Made by a program: the position numbers and the translations under genes. Under the pieces are notes generated by a model. That model saw only the letters and a program-made list of their open reading frames with translations. It made no database searches and was not told where the DNA came from. 61,773 bases of DNA from Lachnospiraceae bacterium Zagget2. Lineage in GTDB: Bacteria; Bacillota; Clostridia; Lachnospirales; Lachnospiraceae. The stretch covers positions 13,617 through 75,389 of the forward strand of contig MSHD01000054.1 of NCBI GenBank assembly GCA_001941045.1. Reading direction: 5' to 3'. Of this stretch, positions 40,868-49,706 are shown one piece after another; the stretch's first letter is position 1, and each line of letters starts with the position of its first letter.

Positions 40868-43800
40868 TTACTCCCCCTGTACAGCGGAAGTACAAGCTTG
40901 CAGGACACAGATGCGTCTTCCGCGTCCGGAATGAGACCCGTACCCGGCTTTGCAGCCTTCAACTGCTCCATGTGCGGAATATTCGTAAACTGGAACAGGC
41001 GCTGCGAGCCCGTATTTCCGCCCAAATGTACGCCTGTCTGATAAGAAATCATGTTCGCATACACCGGCCTTGCGGAAATCTGTGCGTGCTGTTCCGGAAG
41101 CATACAGCCGAAGAAATAAAAACCATGGCTACTTCCTTTCTCCGTGATATTTTCCAGATAGGCATGAATATCTCCTACACCTTCTGAAGGCCGGTAGGCC
41201 ATCTGCAGAAAACTGACCATATCGGCGATAAAGATGAAGATCTGCTGTCCTTCGTTCATCTTTTCGGCAAGGGCATCCCCCTCCAGGCCTTCCGCAAGAA
41301 GCTGACGCTTGCGCTGATTCCTCTCTTTAAAGACCGGAACCGTGGATTTGAAGAACTCATACACCGCCGTTTCTTCTGACAAATATTCGACTGCCAAAAG
41401 CTCCGCCGTGGACTGCAGATCTTTCCCGTTCAGCTCGATCAGGCAGACACGTGCGCCCGCTTTCCGGACTGCAGCATACATAAGAAGCTTCAGCACATTC
41501 TTCTTTCCTGTCCGGCTCTTTCCCTGAATCAGATAACAATATGTACGCCACAGATCGACGCTGTGGAGAGAGGCGTCCTGTTCAAGATAACCGAGCGGCA
41601 GATAGCGACGGCTCTCCTGCGCCGCCTCGTATCCTTCTGCCTCCTGCAGGTCTGCAAGCGTCGGCTTCTCTGGAATGACCGGGATGCGGGCCGCCCGCTT
41701 TCCGGTCCAACTTTCCGCTGCCTCCTTACAGACCGCACGGATACTCTCCGACAGCGCGTAGGCATCCGGCGCTTTTTTCGCCAGCGCAGTCTGAAATTCC
41801 AGAATATTTCCACTGACATTTGCAAGGCCACGACCCTTCACATCGGTCTCAGGCACGATCCCGATCCGGGAGACACGCATGACCTCCGCGTATTTAAACT
41901 TGTCTCCCATCTCAAGAGAAATCACTGTGCGCATGTTTCCACCCAGCCGGGCCGGGATCTCACTCGCGCCAAAGCCACCGGCTGTCAGCACCAGAAACAG
42001 TCCATAGCCCGCGCCCTCACGGGACAGGCGCACCATAAAATCGTCAAACTGCGAGCCCGTCTTCTCGCGAAATCCCGCATAATTGTCGATCACGATCAGC
42101 ACTGCCGGAAGCTTCACCTCTCCGCCGCAGGCCCGCACGTACTGACTGTAATTTCCTCCGCCAAACTGGTTTTTCCGTTCCTCCATCATCTGAGACAGCA
42201 TATGGAAGAAACGCTTCACCTTCTCCTCATCTGTATCCAGAATCACGCCGCCACAGTGCGGCGCTTCCGCAAAGGGCAGCAGCATGCGGCTGCTGTAGTC
42301 CAGTACATAAAAATTCAGCTCTGTCGGCGTGTAACGTTCCAGCAATGAATAAAGCAACGTCTGCACAAAAGTGCTCTTTCCGCTGGTCACCGCCCCGCAG
42401 ACGGCCAGATGACCGCCCTCCGAGAAGGACACATGCAGCGGCTTCTGCGCCTGATTTGCCGGATCGTCGTAAAGGCCGATCATCGCGTCGAGACTCCAGG
42501 GCGCTCCCGGTATCTTTTCCTTCTGCTCCTCGTAACCTTCCAGTTCGTCCAGATAGAGCTCTCGCGGAAGCACAGGCAGCCAGAGCAGCATTTCCCGATC
42601 ATAGTGATGATCCTTCGCAATGCGCGACAAATATGCGATGACCGCATCGAGCTGCGTGACAGCGGTACCATCCGCACGGCGTCTCGGCCCGGAAGCGTTC
42701 CCCTCCAGTGAAATTCGTCCGGTCCGTGTAAGCATTACTGCCGCGGAAGGGCGATTCTGCGCCGGGTCATCCACGTACTCAGCGCCGCTGTAACCGGACT
42801 GGAACTGTTCGTAGATCTCATCGCTGCCAACCTGCAGATAACCGCGTCCGGCCTGCGTAATGTAAGCTGCGTCCGGCTTACGCAGCATATCATTCGAGTC
42901 CTGCCTGTCCTGCACACGCAGACACAGACGGAACTTGGAGTTACTCCAGATATTATCGTCCACCGTTCCGCTTGGTTTCTGAGTCGCCAGAATCAGGTGC
43001 ACGCCAAGACTTCTTCCCACCTGCGCGACACTGATCAGTTCTTTCATAAACTCCGGCTCCTCACGCTTCAGTTCCGCAAACTCATCGATGATGATAAAGA
43101 GATGTGGGATCGGAAGTGCCGCGCGATGCTCCTTGTAAAGCCTCGTATAATGATTAATATTATTCACGTCGTTCTGGGCGAAAATACGCTGTCTGCGCTG
43201 ATTTTCACTCTTGATTGAGATCATTGCACGCTGCACCTGGTTTCCGGACAGGTTCGAAATCTGCCCCGCCATATGCGGCAAATCGGAAAACAGGTTCGCC
43301 ATACCGCCGCCCTTAAAATCGATAATGAAAAAAGCGATATCGTCCGGGCTGAAATTCACTGCAAGCGACAAAATCCAGGTCTGCAGCGTCTCACTCTTTC
43401 CGGAACCTGTGGTGCCGGCCACAAGGCCGTGCGGACCATGATATTTCTCATGCACGTCCAGATAGCAGAGACTTCCTCCCGCCTTTTCCCCGATCGGTAC
43501 GCGCATGGTGTCATAATTTCGATTCTTTTTCCAGCGATCGAGCACGCGCAGCTCCGCGAGCGCACTTACCCCGTACATTTCAAAAAAACTCAGCGATTCC
43601 GGTATCTCTCCATTCTGCGTGCTCTCATTGACCTCGATGCCGCACAGTCTGCGTGCCAGTCCTTCGAGCTCTTCCTTCCGCACGACGTCAAAACTGATTC
43701 CCAGGTTCTTCTCCTCGCTGTCATAAACATGGAAATACCCCGCGCTCGTGCCATCATTCTCTATGATCTCCTCGCAAGAGTTCGGCAAATCCCCGTAACG

Positions 43801-45546
43801 CTCCGCCAGCAGGATCGTTGTAATCCCATACTCCGGCCGCGGATTATAAATAAAACTCTCGAGCAACTCCCCCTCGAGCATTTCCATGCTGTCCACAAAA
43901 ATCACATAATGCGGCAGTGGGTATTCCTTCGCGTTCGTCTGCTCCTCTGTCCGCATCCGGAATACCTTGGAGAGCTCATAACTGATATCGCCGAGCTCCG
44001 ACTTGTCCCCGGCGATCAGACGCGTACGATGATCCTCCGACCATACATGCGGCAGCCAGCGGGCAAAAGACCAGATATCCGCTGTCTCCGGGGTCTGCTC
44101 ATAGATAAATACCATCTTCACTTCGGTATAGCAGTTGTTCGCCGCAAGCTGCGCTGCGATGCTGCGCACCATTCCGTAAGCGCCCTGCTTTCCTTCGCCG
44201 CCGATCAGACCAATGATCCCTTTCTTCTGGATATCCATACACACCGGAACATCCTGCAGTGTCTGATAACTTTCCCGGATCAGTGTCGGCTTGTCCGTCA
44301 GATCATCACGTATCAGCGTAAAACGCTCCTTTGGAATCACGATCTCGGACTGGAAAGGAATCTGTCCCGTCCCCAGACGCACGGTCATGAAGTCCTCCTG
44401 TCTGGCATTATGGTTCCAGAGCCGGACATCCTGCTCTCCGAAGCAGCAGCACTCAGAACCGGACAGGAATGTCCGGTAAAGGATCGCACGGTTTTCATCA
44501 TATTTTTCTTTGATAAATTCCGTGATATCAATCAGATACTGACCATAGGCGCTGTAACGAAGCTCCTCGTTCTCCTCCTCCTCCTTCGCCGCATAACGAA
44601 GATTGGCAAACGCCCAGATCACACCCAGAATCGCCGCCGACACAGCAGTGATTACACCGGTGAACATGTAAACGCCGCGCCCTGAACCAGAGCCGAGAAT
44701 CGCGATTACACAACCAAGCACCATCGGAATCGCCATCGTCAGACTGGGGCCGATCGTCAGGAGCATCGGTCGCTTTTTTACACCGGAATGCGGCGGGGGA
44801 GCTTCGATCTCAATCGGCTCTGTGTAGAGCGGCTCCACTGTACGTGGAGAGCGCTTAAAATACTGCTTTTCTTCATCCTCCTGCGGGCGTTCCGGTAAGA
44901 CCAGATTATCCCGCGGCCGAAGGCGAGGCAGACAGGATTCCTCTATCCTACACTCTCCTGACAGTGCGCAGACAGCAAGGCAACTTCCAAGAAAGATAAT
45001 ACGCAAACCAAATAAGATGATCTGATCTCCAAAGTTCAGATAAGCCTGTCCCTGAATTCGCCTTCCGTTCAGATAGCTTCCGTTGCTGCTTGTATCCTGC
45101 ACTACCCAGCGCTGTCCATAGCGAAACAAAACTGCGTGATTTCGCGAAATATAGTTCATAAAGTCGTAGGCAATGGCGCAGTCCTCCGACTTCCCTACCA
45201 CCAGCTGATTGGTACGACCAAGATCATATTTCCGGAAAACCGGAAAGGCATGTGCCATACGCATCACGACCAGCGTGAGATGACCGCCGCTGTGAATCTT
45301 CAGGCCAAGAACCATCCCGTCCGACAGCGGTACCCCACAACCCGGCTGCCCCTCTGTGAAAAGGCTGTATTCCGGACGCTGCACAAAGCTCCAGCTTCCG
45401 TCCACGATCTCCATCGCGATCTGCAGATTCTGCGCCATTCCGAAAATCTGTCGTTCCAACAGGATCTCATAGTCCGAGTTGTCGAGCTCCGGAAGCAGAA
45501 ATTCCTGGTAGCCGCCCTCGGCGTATGCCATCACAATATATCCCAT
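40864..45546 (-). CDS. essC: EssC-type FtsK/SpoIIIE ATPase of type VII secretion (1560 aa)
   Basis: Motor of the secretion system. An N-terminal forkhead-associated domain lies at about 115-190 (VGKSEDC, ISRNHAVL, DTSSNGSYLNGR). Two membrane helices follow at about 271-285 and 291-315. ATPase domain 1 has Walker A TTGSGKSET near 710 and Walker B FIIIDEFAEL near 820. Domain 2 has GAVTSGKSTF near 1057 and VLIVIDNYAG. Domain 3 is degenerate, GKSRTGKKN near 1344 with IFIFIADMV. Staphylococcal EssC is ~1480 aa with the same order. FHA domains in EssC proteins often do not bind phosphate, but the SRNH and N..YLNG residues are kept here. Confidence 0.95.
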   Translation of the reverse strand: MGYIVMAYAEGGYQEFLLPELDNSDYEILLERQIFGMAQNLQIAMEIVDGSWSFVQRPEYSLFTEGQPGCGVPLSDGMVLGLKIHSGGHLTLVVMRMAHAFPVFRKYDLGRTNQLVVGKSEDCAIAYDFMNYISRNHAVLFRYGQRWVVQDTSSNGSYLNGRRIQGQAYLNFGDQIILFGLRIIFLGSCLAVCALSGECRIEESCLPRLRPRDNLVLPERPQEDEEKQYFKRSPRTVEPLYTEPIEIEAPPPHSGVKKRPMLLTIGPSLTMAIPMVLGCVIAILGSGSGRGVYMFTGVITAVSAAILGVIWAFANLRYAAKEEEENEELRYSAYGQYLIDITEFIKEKYDENRAILYRTFLSGSECCCFGEQDVRLWNHNARQEDFMTVRLGTGQIPFQSEIVIPKERFTLIRDDLTDKPTLIRESYQTLQDVPVCMDIQKKGIIGLIGGEGKQGAYGMVRSIAAQLAANNCYTEVKMVFIYEQTPETADIWSFARWLPHVWSEDHRTRLIAGDKSELGDISYELSKVFRMRTEEQTNAKEYPLPHYVIFVDSMEMLEGELLESFIYNPRPEYGITTILLAERYGDLPNSCEEIIENDGTSAGYFHVYDSEEKNLGISFDVVRKEELEGLARRLCGIEVNESTQNGEIPESLSFFEMYGVSALAELRVLDRWKKNRNYDTMRVPIGEKAGGSLCYLDVHEKYHGPHGLVAGTTGSGKSETLQTWILSLAVNFSPDDIAFFIIDFKGGGMANLFSDLPHMAGQISNLSGNQVQRAMISIKSENQRRQRIFAQNDVNNINHYTRLYKEHRAALPIPHLFIIIDEFAELKREEPEFMKELISVAQVGRSLGVHLILATQKPSGTVDDNIWSNSKFRLCLRVQDRQDSNDMLRKPDAAYITQAGRGYLQVGSDEIYEQFQSGYSGAEYVDDPAQNRPSAAVMLTRTGRISLEGNASGPRRRADGTAVTQLDAVIAYLSRIAKDHHYDREMLLWLPVLPRELYLDELEGYEEQKEKIPGAPWSLDAMIGLYDDPANQAQKPLHVSFSEGGHLAVCGAVTSGKSTFVQTLLYSLLERYTPTELNFYVLDYSSRMLLPFAEAPHCGGVILDTDEEKVKRFFHMLSQMMEERKNQFGGGNYSQYVRACGGEVKLPAVLIVIDNYAGFREKTGSQFDDFMVRLSREGAGYGLFLVLTAGGFGASEIPARLGGNMRTVISLEMGDKFKYAEVMRVSRIGIVPETDVKGRGLANVSGNILEFQTALAKKAPDAYALSESIRAVCKEAAESWTGKRAARIPVIPEKPTLADLQEAEGYEAAQESRRYLPLGYLEQDASLHSVDLWRTYCYLIQGKSRTGKKNVLKLLMYAAVRKAGARVCLIELNGKDLQSTAELLAVEYLSEETAVYEFFKSTVPVFKERNQRKRQLLAEGLEGDALAEKMNEGQQIFIFIADMVSFLQMAYRPSEGVGDIHAYLENITEKGSSHGFYFFGCMLPEQHAQISARPVYANMISYQTGVHLGGNTGSQRLFQFTNIPHMEQLKAAKPGTGLIPDAEDASVSCKLVLPLYRGSK

Positions 45547-45566
45547 CTTCCCTCTCCTGTGCTTTC

Positions 45567-46106
45567 TTATGTGTTAATCTCCCAGCCTCGATAGACGCCT
45601 ATCCGCATCTTATAATCTCCAACCAGTATCCGGTTTCCCGCCTCCAGAAGTTCCTGCTGTCCCGGCGTGAGCAGCGTTTTTCCAAAAATACCGCGGCGCA
45701 GAACCGTCCCGTTCGCAGAACCCATGTCCTGAATGAGCAGCGTATCGTTCACACATCCAATCTTGCAGTGCATGCGGGACACGGAATCGTCACGGATACA
45801 AAGCCGGTTTTCCCGGCTGCGCCCCACCGTCACACACTCGTCCAGGCTGAACAGACACATGACAAGCGGCTTCGTATCCGGAAACTCCACATACAGGAAA
45901 GGCTTACGGCACTCCATCTCCAGTGCCTCGTCGCTTGTGACACGCTCCTTCAGCGTCCGGTTCAGCACCTGCTTCTCCACAAGCCGATAGAGACTCCTCC
46001 GGATCGACTTCTCCTTGGAATTCCTTGTTTTCACCCTGACTAATGCAAAAATGAACTCGATCAGGGCACATATGAGCAGAATGATAATCCAAATCATCGT
46101 CCTCAC
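45567..46106 (-). CDS. Membrane-anchored FHA-domain protein (179 aa)
   Basis: A single N-terminal membrane helix (IWIIILLICALIEFIFALV) precedes a basic linker and an FHA domain at about 85-175. The FHA has the phosphothreonine-binding residues VGRSRENRLCI, SVSRMHCKI and GSANGTVL (Gly-Arg-Ser, Ser-Arg-x-His, Asn-Gly). It should hold phosphorylated partners at the cytoplasmic face. It overlaps the other FHA gene by 4 bp and precedes essC by 20 bp. Targets of the two kinases in the operon are likely ligands. Confidence 0.9.
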   Translation of the reverse strand: MRTMIWIIILLICALIEFIFALVRVKTRNSKEKSIRRSLYRLVEKQVLNRTLKERVTSDEALEMECRKPFLYVEFPDTKPLVMCLFSLDECVTVGRSRENRLCIRDDSVSRMHCKIGCVNDTLLIQDMGSANGTVLRRGIFGKTLLTPGQQELLEAGNRILVGDYKMRIGVYRGWEINT

Positions 46107-46645
46107 CTCTGATAACTACATTCAAACAGATAGACACCGGAGCCGATCCCGATCCAATCCCCATGGCTCAGAGGCATTGCACCCGAGAGCTGGCACCCGT
46201 TCAGATAAGTATGGTTCGTAGAGCCCAGATCCTGCAGCATAAGCTGATCGCCCCTGCGGTAGATCATACAGTGCCGCTTCGACACCTTCGGGTCATCCAG
46301 ATGGATGCCGACCGCTTCCCGTTCATCCGGCCAACGGCCGATCTCCAGCTGATTTTCCAGACAGGCTTCATAACCTTCACCTGTATCTTCCCTGGTCAGG
46401 CGAAGATAAACGTAAGTAAACGAGCTCGTAACACGCTCAGGCGGCTCGCCGCGCAGCGTTGTCACCTTGTCTGCCCCCAGCATAAAGCCTTCCTGCCTGT
46501 TCGGCTCATCACCGACACGCTGCCCGTCATGAATCCAGATATTCTGGTTGTAATGGCTGTCTCTGCGCAGGCCACGGAAAATCTTTGTCAATATATGAAT
46601 CACAACACAGACCGCGCAGATCGCCGCCGCTATCATCAGCGCCAT
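46103..46645 (-). CDS. Membrane-anchored FHA-domain protein (180 aa)
   Basis: N-terminal membrane helix (ALMIAAAICAVCVVIHIL), a basic linker, and an FHA domain at about 95-178. The FHA shows LEIGRWPDEREAV, VSKRHCMIY and GSTNHTYLNG, so the main phosphate contacts (Arg, Ser, Asn) are kept. Layout matches the FHA protein encoded just downstream, suggesting an old tandem duplication. GGGAGGAG precedes the ATG. Confidence 0.9.
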   Translation of the reverse strand: MALMIAAAICAVCVVIHILTKIFRGLRRDSHYNQNIWIHDGQRVGDEPNRQEGFMLGADKVTTLRGEPPERVTSSFTYVYLRLTREDTGEGYEACLENQLEIGRWPDEREAVGIHLDDPKVSKRHCMIYRRGDQLMLQDLGSTNHTYLNGCQLSGAMPLSHGDWIGIGSGVYLFECSYQR

Positions 46646-46667
46646 AACACTCTCCTCCCTGCACGCA

Positions 46668-48254
46668 TCACTCCATTGTACCGATCACATTCAGTGTGCC
46701 ATTGCTGTAAGAGAACACATGCCAGGTATTTCCCTGCTGAGACGGTACCGTATAGGTAACCGCCTGCGCGTTTCCCGGCAGATAGACCTTTACCGTCGCA
46801 CCGGACGTGTTCATTGTCCCCTCTCTGCGATAATCAACTACGTAATATTCGAAGCTCGCCCCTGCATCCGTGATCGTGATCGTTTCCGGACCGTATGCGC
46901 TCGTGTCGTCCACATCCAGAGAGCCGACATTGCTCACAGTCTTATTGTTATAAGAAATATGGAAACTGGAACCACTCGACGAAGTGCCCTGCGCATGGCT
47001 GTCCAGATCCGTGGGATAACTGCCCCAGGACAATACAATGCGGATCTCGCCCTCCGCCACCTCAGGAGAAAGTACGATATTCTGTCCAACCTTTGTCTGC
47101 CCCTTTATGATCTCGACATCCGCATATTCAGTCACGTAACCGCTGCAGCTGACTTCCAGCGTATACTTTCCGGCTTCCCCGCTGAAGGTATAGCTTCCAT
47201 TGTTCGCACTTGTCAGCTCCTCGATCACCGTTCCACTCTGACTGCCGCGGCTGCGCACCTTGATCGTCGCACGCATCCCATTTCCGGTCGTTGCATCCTG
47301 CACGTATCCATTGATCTCTCCGTCAGCCTCTCCCTCATCGTCCGCCGTTCCCGTGCGGCTGAGCGGCGCAAGTTCATTCCATGCGCTCTCAGAGACAATA
47401 TTTCCCTCACTGTCCGTCTCAACCGTCAGGCTGCAGCCTCCATACTCCGCCGTCATATACCAGCTCCCATTTTCTTCATAAAAAGATGCCGAATTACCAA
47501 GCAGAGACTCCAGACGCTCGCGGCTTACAGCAAAAGTCTCCCCGACTCCGGAGAACAGGCGTCCCACATTTGTGAACCGTACCTCTGTAGGCTTCGCATC
47601 TGCTACCGGCATGTTGCCCGAGGTGTCGAGAACTTTCTCATCGGAAAGATCATAGTAGGTCGTGTACATGCCCATATCACTGTAATAGAGCACGACCTCT
47701 CCGCCGCTCACATCCGTGCTGTCCGCAGAACCAAAATCACGGTAGTAATCCGTATAAGTGTAAGCCGCCACCATATCAAAGGCCCCGCTGTCCAGCTGCG
47801 CCTCCGCAGAAGTCGACGCTATCAGTTCATCCGTGAGTTCCGACGCTGCAGCGCTCTGCGAGCTGATCAGAGACTGTACAAGATTCATCCTGTCCGTAAG
47901 ATCAGCCGATGTAAAATATTGCATGGCCTGCTGAATGATATTCAGCGCCGCCGTATAATTTCCTGTCTGGATATACGCGCTCGACAGATTCATATATGCA
48001 GTCTGCTTTTCCGGATTGATCTCAATCGCTTCCAGATAAAGCTGAATCGCGTTTTCATAATCCGCATCATTGTAATACTCGTTCGCGATACGGATTGCAT
48101 TCGCATAGCGCTGCGCTTTCGCGCCGCGGTACAACAATACGCCCGCCACAACTGCCAGCACCAAGACCAGTACAACCGCCGATCCGATCAAAAATCGTTT
48201 CCGGAACTTTCCTTCCTTCGGCTCCTGATAATTGTCATTCTCCCAGTATTCCAT
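46668..48254 (-). CDS. Membrane protein with TPR, carboxypeptidase-regulatory-like and DUF2135-like domains (528 aa)
   Basis: One membrane helix at about 20-42 (FLIGSAVVLVLVLAVVAGVLL). TPR repeats at about 50-115 (ANEYYNDADYENAIQLYLEAI, MNLSSAYIQTGNYTAAL) follow, probably outside. A middle domain spans ~165-300, a Cna-B-like beta-sandwich ~315-395 (GYVQDATTGNGMRATIKV, NNGSYTFSGEAGKYTLEV) and a C-terminal DUF2135/YfaP-like domain (VLSWGSYPTDLDSH, ~405-528). It may scaffold the extracellular side of the machine. Transcribed between kinase 2 and the FHA genes. GAAGGGAG precedes the ATG. Confidence 0.8.
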   Translation of the reverse strand: MEYWENDNYQEPKEGKFRKRFLIGSAVVLVLVLAVVAGVLLYRGAKAQRYANAIRIANEYYNDADYENAIQLYLEAIEINPEKQTAYMNLSSAYIQTGNYTAALNIIQQAMQYFTSADLTDRMNLVQSLISSQSAAASELTDELIASTSAEAQLDSGAFDMVAAYTYTDYYRDFGSADSTDVSGGEVVLYYSDMGMYTTYYDLSDEKVLDTSGNMPVADAKPTEVRFTNVGRLFSGVGETFAVSRERLESLLGNSASFYEENGSWYMTAEYGGCSLTVETDSEGNIVSESAWNELAPLSRTGTADDEGEADGEINGYVQDATTGNGMRATIKVRSRGSQSGTVIEELTSANNGSYTFSGEAGKYTLEVSCSGYVTEYADVEIIKGQTKVGQNIVLSPEVAEGEIRIVLSWGSYPTDLDSHAQGTSSSGSSFHISYNNKTVSNVGSLDVDDTSAYGPETITITDAGASFEYYVVDYRREGTMNTSGATVKVYLPGNAQAVTYTVPSQQGNTWHVFSYSNGTLNVIGTME

Positions 48255-48269
48255 GCTTTCTCCCTTCTA

Positions 48270-49619
48270 CTATCTCATTGCCTGCTCCAGCAGTTCGAGA
48301 AGCTCCGTCAGCTGCTCGTCGCCATCTCCCGCAACATATTGTTCATAACGCGTAAGCGCCTCATCGGCGTATTGTTTCGCCTCCGTAAAATCTCTGTCCT
48401 CCGCCGCCTTTTCCATCTGCGCATTGTATTTTAATACGGCAAGCTTCAGGGAAACCTGATATTCCTGCGGATACTCAGAGCGCATATCAGAAAGCTGCTC
48501 CATCGCCTCCGCATCCTGCCCGTTCAGACTGTAGGCGGCCACAAGGCTCATCCTGTCCTCATAAGTCGCATACCCTGATTCCAGCAGCGCTTCATAGTAG
48601 GCGACTGCCTCCGGCGCGCGGGTCGGATCTTCTGACGCTGCTTCAAGCGCATAGGCTCCCAGCTGCCGTGTGACCACAGCGTCCTCCATGGCAATTTCCG
48701 CATTGTCTTCCTTTACGGAAGAAGCGTTGCGGTACAGGGCAATCCCGGCGGCTGTCACCGCAGCGATAACGGCAGCCAGCATGACCCCGAAGACGATCCT
48801 CAGCGTCCATTTTTCCGCCTTTGTGCGCTGCGCCCTGCGAATCTCGCGCAGCACCTGCTCCGTACTGCGATAGCGCCTGCGGCGGCTCGGTTCCATCATC
48901 CGGTCGATCATCCTGACCAGCTCCGCCGAGTAGGGCGGCTCGTACAGGGAAAGTGGAATCCGTTCCTCCGGGTTACGGGCGGGCGGCATGCCGGTCATCA
49001 GATGGAAAAATGTCGCTCCCAGACTGTAAATGTCCGTCCCCTCATCCAGTGGCTCATCCCGATCCGGAAGGGAATAGAGCTCCGCCAGCCATTTTCGATG
49101 CTGTTCCGGCGAAGCATAGGCCTCGCTGATCCCGTTCAGACCACCACCTTCCCCGTCCAGAGAAATATTGAAGTCAATCAGGCAGATATCCCAGTCTCCG
49201 GTTACCATGATGTTTGCCGGTTTGATATCCATATGGAGGATTCCGTGCCCGTGCAGATAACCCAGCACATCCAGCAACTGCCACAGCCATCTTCGAAGCA
49301 TGTCCTCATCGAAGTGCCAGCCCTGTTCGAGATAATATTTCAGATCATAGCCGGAGATATAGTCCATGACGGTGTACACGTCCGTTCCAATCTGCAGGAA
49401 ATCGTAAACCTGAGGAAGACAGGTGTGATGCAAAGACTTCAGAATATCTGCCTCGCCGCGGGCGTTCAGCACTCCCACGAAATGATCTTTGACCTTTTTC
49501 ACCACTACATGCTTCTGCAGGTTCCGGTGCCACGCGCGGTAGATGATTCCCGCGCCGCCGTGCCCGATCTCTTCCTCGATCTCATAGGTCCCCGCAAGAA
49601 CCTCTCCCTGATACGGCAT
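48270..49619 (-). CDS. Membrane Ser/Thr kinase-fold protein with helical C-terminal domain (449 aa), EssB-like layout
   Basis: Kinase domain at 10-265: glycine loop IGHGGAGIIY, Lys41 (VVVKKVK), catalytic loop HMDIKPANIM (Asp131, Asn136; Arg of HRD is Met) and metal loop IDFNIS (DFN instead of DFG). One membrane helix at 274-296 is followed by a TPR-like helical domain (YYEALLESGYATYEDRMSLVAAYSLNG...). The key Lys, Asp and Asn are kept, so activity is possible though atypical. Size and order (kinase fold, TM, helical domain) match EssB/YukC, whose kinase fold is dead. AAAGGAG precedes the ATG. Confidence 0.87.
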   Translation of the reverse strand: MPYQGEVLAGTYEIEEEIGHGGAGIIYRAWHRNLQKHVVVKKVKDHFVGVLNARGEADILKSLHHTCLPQVYDFLQIGTDVYTVMDYISGYDLKYYLEQGWHFDEDMLRRWLWQLLDVLGYLHGHGILHMDIKPANIMVTGDWDICLIDFNISLDGEGGGLNGISEAYASPEQHRKWLAELYSLPDRDEPLDEGTDIYSLGATFFHLMTGMPPARNPEERIPLSLYEPPYSAELVRMIDRMMEPSRRRRYRSTEQVLREIRRAQRTKAEKWTLRIVFGVMLAAVIAAVTAAGIALYRNASSVKEDNAEIAMEDAVVTRQLGAYALEAASEDPTRAPEAVAYYEALLESGYATYEDRMSLVAAYSLNGQDAEAMEQLSDMRSEYPQEYQVSLKLAVLKYNAQMEKAAEDRDFTEAKQYADEALTRYEQYVAGDGDEQLTELLELLEQAMR

Positions 49620-49643
49620 ACAAGCGCTCCTTTGCAGAGGAAA

Positions 49644-49683
49644 GGAGCTACCGCAATGCTCTTTCGACGACTGCAGCGGCTCC
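49644..49683 (-). terminator. Weak hairpin between the giant surface-protein gene and kinase 2
   Basis: GGAGC/GCTCC with inner CGC/GCG arms (49644-49654 and 49676-49683), followed on the minus strand by TTTCCTC. The stem is interrupted, so it may be an attenuator rather than a full terminator in the long T7SS transcript. Confidence 0.3.
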
Positions 49684-49706
49684 CAGCCTTTATTTATCTG
49701 ATTTGT

